A stretch of 64,000 bases of DNA from CAYXXZ01 sp964469165 (GTDB lineage: Bacteria > Pseudomonadota > Gammaproteobacteria > Pseudomonadales > Porticoccaceae), in assembly GCA_964469165.1 (NCBI GenBank), contig CAYXXZ010000003.1, positions 1-64,000 of the forward strand, read 5' to 3'. The notes beneath the pieces were generated by a model, which was not told the DNA's origin, searched no databases, and saw only the letters and a program-made list of their open reading frames with translations. Below, in pieces: positions 63,266 through 64,000 of the stretch (its first letter is position 1; each line of letters begins with the position of its first letter). The position numbers and the translations under genes are program-made.

Positions 63266-63817
63266 ATGGACAAAGCCAGAACCCATATCAGTACCTTGCT
63301 CATCGGCATCCACAATCTGGATGTCACCCTGTTTCTGTGGATGATGAAGCGCAAGCACCTGGCCTTGTGGGCGAAACTGTGCCGCGCCCTGTCCCACACC
63401 GCGGACGGCTATGGTTATCCGGTACTCGCCCTGTGCCTGTGGTTGTGGGGCGGCATCCAGGGTACGCTGTTCGCCCTTACTCTGGCGCTCACCTTCGTGC
63501 TCGAGAGGCCGCTGTACCTGCTCCTCAAGCGCGGCCTCAAGCGCAATCGCCCCGCCGCGGCGCTGCCCGACTTCAAGAGTTTCATCATTCCCTCGGACCA
63601 GTTCAGCTTTCCCTCCGGGCACACCTCCGGGGCGTTCGCCACGGCCACCACCTTGGTGCTGTTCTACCCCCAGGTGGCGCCATTGGCCTATGCCTGGGCG
63701 TCCCTGGTGGGGTTGTCGCGGGTGACTCTCGGGGTACACTTTCCCACCGACACACTCGCTGGCGCCACCATGGGCACCAGCCTCGCGGCACTGGCCGGCG
63801 TCTGGATCATGCAATGA
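63266..63817 (+). CDS. PAP2-family membrane phosphatase
   Basis: This 183-residue integral membrane protein has the three-part acid phosphatase motif: KRGLKRNRP, FPSGHTSGAF and SRVTLGVHFPTDTLAG, with four to five membrane helices. It probably dephosphorylates a lipid phosphate such as undecaprenyl or phosphatidyl glycerol phosphate. The ATG at 63266 is preferred; 63230 is also in frame. Its stop overlaps the next gene (ATGA). Confidence 0.88.
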   Translation: MDKARTHISTLLIGIHNLDVTLFLWMMKRKHLALWAKLCRALSHTADGYGYPVLALCLWLWGGIQGTLFALTLALTFVLERPLYLLLKRGLKRNRPAAALPDFKSFIIPSDQFSFPSGHTSGAFATATTLVLFYPQVAPLAYAWASLVGLSRVTLGVHFPTDTLAGATMGTSLAALAGVWIMQ

Positions 63818-64000
63818 AAATACTTTATGGCGTGCAGGGTACCGGCAACGGTCACATAACCCGGGCACGGGCCATGGCGCAGGAACTGGCAAAGCTCGAT
63901 GTGGCCGTGGACTACCTGTTCTCCGGGCGCACTGCCGACAAATTTTTCGATATGGAAGTGTTTGGCGACTACCAGCTGCGCCACGGCCTGACCTTCGCCA
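63814..64000 (+). CDS. MJ1255/VC2487-type glycosyltransferase (partial, runs off the right edge)
   Basis: The first 62 residues, starting MKILYGVQGTGNGHITRARAMAQEL and continuing VDYLFSGRTADKFFDM, match the N-terminal nucleotide-sugar fold of the MJ1255/VC2487 family of glycosyltransferase-like proteins. These are often found beside PAP2 phosphatases, as here. The rest of the gene is outside the window. Confidence 0.8.
   Translation, partial: MKILYGVQGTGNGHITRARAMAQELAKLDVAVDYLFSGRTADKFFDMEVFGDYQLRHGLTFA

Overview
The window reads as a chromosomal stretch of a high-GC gammaproteobacterium. Gene order in three blocks matches Pseudomonas-type genomes: the twitching/chemosensory cluster pilG-H-I-J-K-chpA-chpC facing gshB-tonB-yqgE-ruvX; pilT/pilU beside yggS-proC-yggT-yggU, then pyk, metX-metW, a DUF4426 gene, rdgB and hemW; and ppx/trxA-rho-terC-corC-ubiD. 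Extragenic palindromes beginning GTAGGAGC, many copies of which lie between genes here, are also typical of that group. I cannot name a species.

Layout. 1-27.6 kb is core: the end of an outer-membrane receptor, argA, the leftward Pil-Chp operon (2.15-12.8 kb), the rightward gshB operon, the pilU/pilT ATPases (separated by a ~145 bp tandem repeat), and the amino-acid and housekeeping genes up to hemW. 27.6-47.7 kb is a ~20 kb CRISPR-Cas island. 47.8-64 kb is core again: cfa, a nucleoside deaminase, a YdjM-type membrane protein, ppx, trxA, rho, terC (behind a yybP-ykoY manganese riboswitch), a CorC/HlyC-like gene (possibly behind a second, degenerate one), ubiD, a cupin, an FMN oxidoreductase plus acyl-CoA dehydrogenase, a PAP2 phosphatase and the start of a glycosyltransferase.

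The island is a type III-B (Cmr) system with several layers. (i) An adaptation cassette cas2-cas1-cas1-cas2 in which both proteins occur as two divergent copies; the second Cas1 lacks the catalytic residues visible in the first. (ii) A translationally linked trio DuOB-DUF488-DUF4326 of unknown function. (iii) An array of 30 repeats and 29 spacers (33507-35574). The hairpin with an 8-nt 3' remainder, the degenerate repeat at the left end, and a perfect boxA just right of the array all say that it is transcribed leftward. (iv) A leftward operon: CARF protein (NE0113 family), cmr1, cas10/cmr2 (GGDD intact, so cyclic oligoadenylate synthesis is expected), cmr3, cmr4, cmr5, cmr6, a Card1/Can2-type CARF nuclease and cas6, running into the boxA and array. 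A Phd/PIN toxin-antitoxin pair sits on the opposite strand between cmr3 and cmr4. (v) A separate csx16.

The working model is that Cas6 cuts the boxA-protected array transcript, Cmr uses crRNAs that are antisense to protein-coding sequence (nearly every spacer reads as a fragment of protein on the + strand), Cas10 makes a cyclic oligoadenylate signal, Card1 is the killing effector, and Csx16 and perhaps the NE0113 CARF protein tune the signal. The most unusual piece is the hetero-duplicated adaptation module. All calls rest on reading the sequence and recalled family features; no database search was run.
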